Source of the DNA: Sphingobacterium deserti | GTDB lineage: Bacteria > Bacteroidota > Bacteroidia > Sphingobacteriales > Sphingobacteriaceae | DNA length: 64,000 nt | Assembly (NCBI RefSeq): GCF_000757725.1 | Contig: NZ_JJMU01000026.1 | Span: forward strand, 1 to 64,000 | Direction: 5' to 3' | In this document: positions 62,176 to 64,000 of the stretch, piece after piece | Layout: the number at the start of each line of letters is the position of its first letter | How positions within the stretch are numbered: the first letter of the stretch is position 1 | The notes under the pieces: model-generated | Database searches by the model: none | What the model saw: only the letters and a program-made list of their open reading frames with translations | Told to the model about the DNA's origin: nothing | Program-made: the position numbers and the translations under genes

Positions 62176-64000
62176 TTACGAAATTTTATCCCAAGATATG
62201 TTTGGTCCGCGTTGCGCAAGATAGGAAACGAGTAGGTTGTTTTCCGCCTGGCTGAGGGTTGGATCGGTTTGAAAAATTTCGATCACGCTGGCGCGAGCTT
62301 CCGTGAGTATCGCTTTGTCAGAAGCCAAGTTTGCAATTTTCATTTCTATGATACCCGACTGTTGGGTTCCCGAAATGTCACCCGGACCGCGTAATTGAAG
62401 ATCAACTTCTGCTATTTCAAATCCATCCGATGTACGCACCATCGTTTCCAATCGCTTTCTACCTTCTTTACTCAGTTTATTGCCCGACATTAAAATGCAG
62501 TATGATTGTTCCGCACCGCGGCCCACGCGTCCGCGAAGCTGATGCAGCTGTGACAAGCCAAACCGTTCTGAATTTTCAATAATCATAACCGATGCATTTG
62601 GGACATTCACCCCCACTTCGATCACTGTGGTGGCAACCATAATTTGCGTTTCGCCTTTTACAAAACGCTGCATCTCGAAATCCTTGTCTCTCACGGGCAT
62701 CTTGCCATGAACGATACTGATTTTGTAGGTAGGCAGAGGAAACTCGCGCTGCAGATTTTCTAAACCAGCTTCGAGAAAAATCAAATCCAGTTTTTCACTC
62801 TCTTTAATTAACGGATATACGACATACACCTGTCTTCCTTTTGCTATTTCATCACGCATAAACCCAAATACACGCAACCGTTGGTTTTCAAAAAAATGAA
62901 CGGTTTTTATCGGTTTTCTACCGGCAGGGAGCTCATCAATAACGGAGATATCCAAATCGCCATACATGGTCATCGCTAAGGTTCGTGGTATCGGTGTAGC
63001 GGTCATCACGAGCATATGCGGCGGAATGCTGTTTTTACGCCAAAGCTTTGCCCGTTGCTCTACACCAAAACGATGCTGCTCATCAATCACGACGAAGCCT
63101 ATATTTTTAAATTTAACTTTGTCTTCAATCAAAGCGTGTGTGCCTATCAGGATATCCAAGCTACCGTCTTCCAGGTCTTGATGAATGCGCCTGCGTTCTT
63201 TAGCTGGCGTTGATCCGGTTAGTAGTTTAATACTGCATAGGTCGTCACCTAACAAGCTACTTAGACCCGCGTAATGCTGCTGTGCTAAAATCTCCGTCGG
63301 AGCCATCATGCAGGCTTGGTAGCCGTTGTCGATTGCTAGCAGCATAGCCATCAAAGCAACCACAGTTTTTCCGGAGCCAACATCGCCCTGCACGAGTCGA
63401 TTCATTTGTGCGCCCGTGTTGGTATCTAGACGGATCTCTTTCACCACACGTTTCTGCGCATTGGTGAGCGGAAAGGGCAGGCGTTCATTAAAAAATGTGT
63501 TAAACTTCTCGCCAACTTGATCAAATCGATGTCCACGATATTTCTGCGTATTTAGTTGCTTGTTGCGCAGGAGCCGCAGTTGTATAAAAAATAGCTCTTC
63601 AAACTTGAGGCGACGTATGGCAGCATTAAGGTCATCGACCTGCTGCGGGAAGTGAATGGCCAATAATGCCTGCGGATAGCTCATTAGTCGATGCTTCTCT
63701 AGCAGATAACCCGGCATAGTTTCCTGTAAACCCCGAAACACAATTTCCAGCGCAGCTTGTTGCAGTTTTTGAATGCCTTTGCTATCCAGGTTGAACTTTT
63801 TTAGCTTTTCCGTGGAGGAGTAAACGGGCTGCATAGTTAAGTTCCCAATTTTTTTCTCCTGCGCCGTGTACAGCTCCATTTCGGGATGCGTAATGGATAC
63901 TTGTCCGTTAAATTCCGTTGGCTTACCATAACAAATGTATGCCGCGCCCACCTTCAAACTTTTCTGTAGCCATGTGATACTTTGAAACCAAACGAGCTCT
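62176..64000 (-). CDS. recG: ATP-dependent DNA helicase RecG (5' part outside the window)
   Basis: At least 608 residues; the N-terminal 90-100 are beyond the right edge. The frame stays open from 63957 to 64000 and reads ELVWFQSITWLQKSLKVGA, part of the RecG wedge domain, so the TTG at 63957 is not a true start. Helicase motifs: GDVGSGKTVVALMAML (I), MAPTEILAQQHY (Ia), VIDEQHRFGVEQRAKLW (II, DEQH), TATPIPRTLAMTMYG (III), and RGRVGRGAEQSYCILM (VI). RecG reverses stalled forks and processes recombination branches. It is convergent with hflX. Confidence 0.95.
   Translation of the reverse strand, partial: ELVWFQSITWLQKSLKVGAAYICYGKPTEFNGQVSITHPEMELYTAQEKKIGNLTMQPVYSSTEKLKKFNLDSKGIQKLQQAALEIVFRGLQETMPGYLLEKHRLMSYPQALLAIHFPQQVDDLNAAIRRLKFEELFFIQLRLLRNKQLNTQKYRGHRFDQVGEKFNTFFNERLPFPLTNAQKRVVKEIRLDTNTGAQMNRLVQGDVGSGKTVVALMAMLLAIDNGYQACMMAPTEILAQQHYAGLSSLLGDDLCSIKLLTGSTPAKERRRIHQDLEDGSLDILIGTHALIEDKVKFKNIGFVVIDEQHRFGVEQRAKLWRKNSIPPHMLVMTATPIPRTLAMTMYGDLDISVIDELPAGRKPIKTVHFFENQRLRVFGFMRDEIAKGRQVYVVYPLIKESEKLDLIFLEAGLENLQREFPLPTYKISIVHGKMPVRDKDFEMQRFVKGETQIMVATTVIEVGVNVPNASVMIIENSERFGLSQLHQLRGRVGRGAEQSYCILMSGNKLSKEGRKRLETMVRTSDGFEIAEVDLQLRGPGDISGTQQSGIIEMKIANLASDKAILTEARASVIEIFQTDPTLSQAENNLLVSYLAQRGPNISWDKIS

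Noticed and set aside
63955-63957. Start codon of recG at 63957
   Set aside because: It is a TTG inside the conserved SLKVGA segment; the frame continues to the edge and matches the upstream RecG domain.

Overview
The window looks like a chromosomal segment of a Bacteroidota bacterium, most likely family Sphingobacteriaceae (Sphingobacterium/Pedobacter-like). The reasons are the Bacteroidota-type gene families (DUF4270 lipoprotein, CarboxypepD_reg-type outer-membrane barrel, OmpA with a thrombospondin type-3 linker, YfhO, NAD-epimerase-type threonine dehydrogenase, a standalone NifU C-terminal protein), the lack of strong Shine-Dalgarno sites, and many upstream TAnnTTTG boxes typical of the Bacteroidota primary sigma factor. 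No rRNA, tRNA, transposase, phage gene or CRISPR array was recognised. Most of the window is ordinary core genome.

Layout. 1-699 is a non-coding stretch packed with short duplicated and palindromic sequences. 700-9243 holds an AHSA1-like protein, an RsmF-type rRNA methyltransferase, the bamD-rpoZ-coaBC cluster, a NifU-like protein, a small secreted protein, a LolC/E-like permease with a metallo-hydrolase, and aroE. 9240-12500 holds a TPR protein and a major OmpA-like protein with a well-formed promoter and terminator. 12495-16007 is a phosphate block (Pit transporter, DUF47 partner, PhoR-like kinase) followed upstream by phosphatidylserine decarboxylase. 16050-28912 holds polA, rsgA, an AsmA-like protein, a TrkH/TrkA potassium system, YfhO and rnhB. 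29115-36122 holds a broken secreted-protein gene, a large outer-membrane barrel protein, an M16 protease, fabD and an M28 peptidase.

36160-43981 begins with trhO and a DUF3820 gene and continues as a surface-polysaccharide locus: two glycosyltransferases, an FkbM methyltransferase, a Wzx-type flippase, an asparagine-synthetase-like amidotransferase without a glutaminase domain, and a CapA-like phosphoesterase. It ends against a DeoR regulator. 44762-45931 encodes an unusual tandem-repeat protein built from a 123-bp unit. Then come yebC, threonine dehydrogenase and asd. 49953-54681 is a divergent module: a kelch lipoprotein and a DUF4270 lipoprotein on one side, a histidine kinase and response regulator on the other, with two identical 19-bp sites between them. 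The right end carries a TetR regulator, a GH3 enzyme, sdaA, a YycJ-like hydrolase, lipB, hflX, and recG running off the edge.

The observations I rate highest are the 123-bp repeat protein, the paired 19-bp sites in the DUF4270/two-component promoter region, a PhoP-like direct repeat before the phosphate-transport genes, the truncated gene at 29115, the duplicated non-coding block at the left edge, and terminators that end directly before the start codon of the next gene. I found no clear defence system or wholly new machinery.
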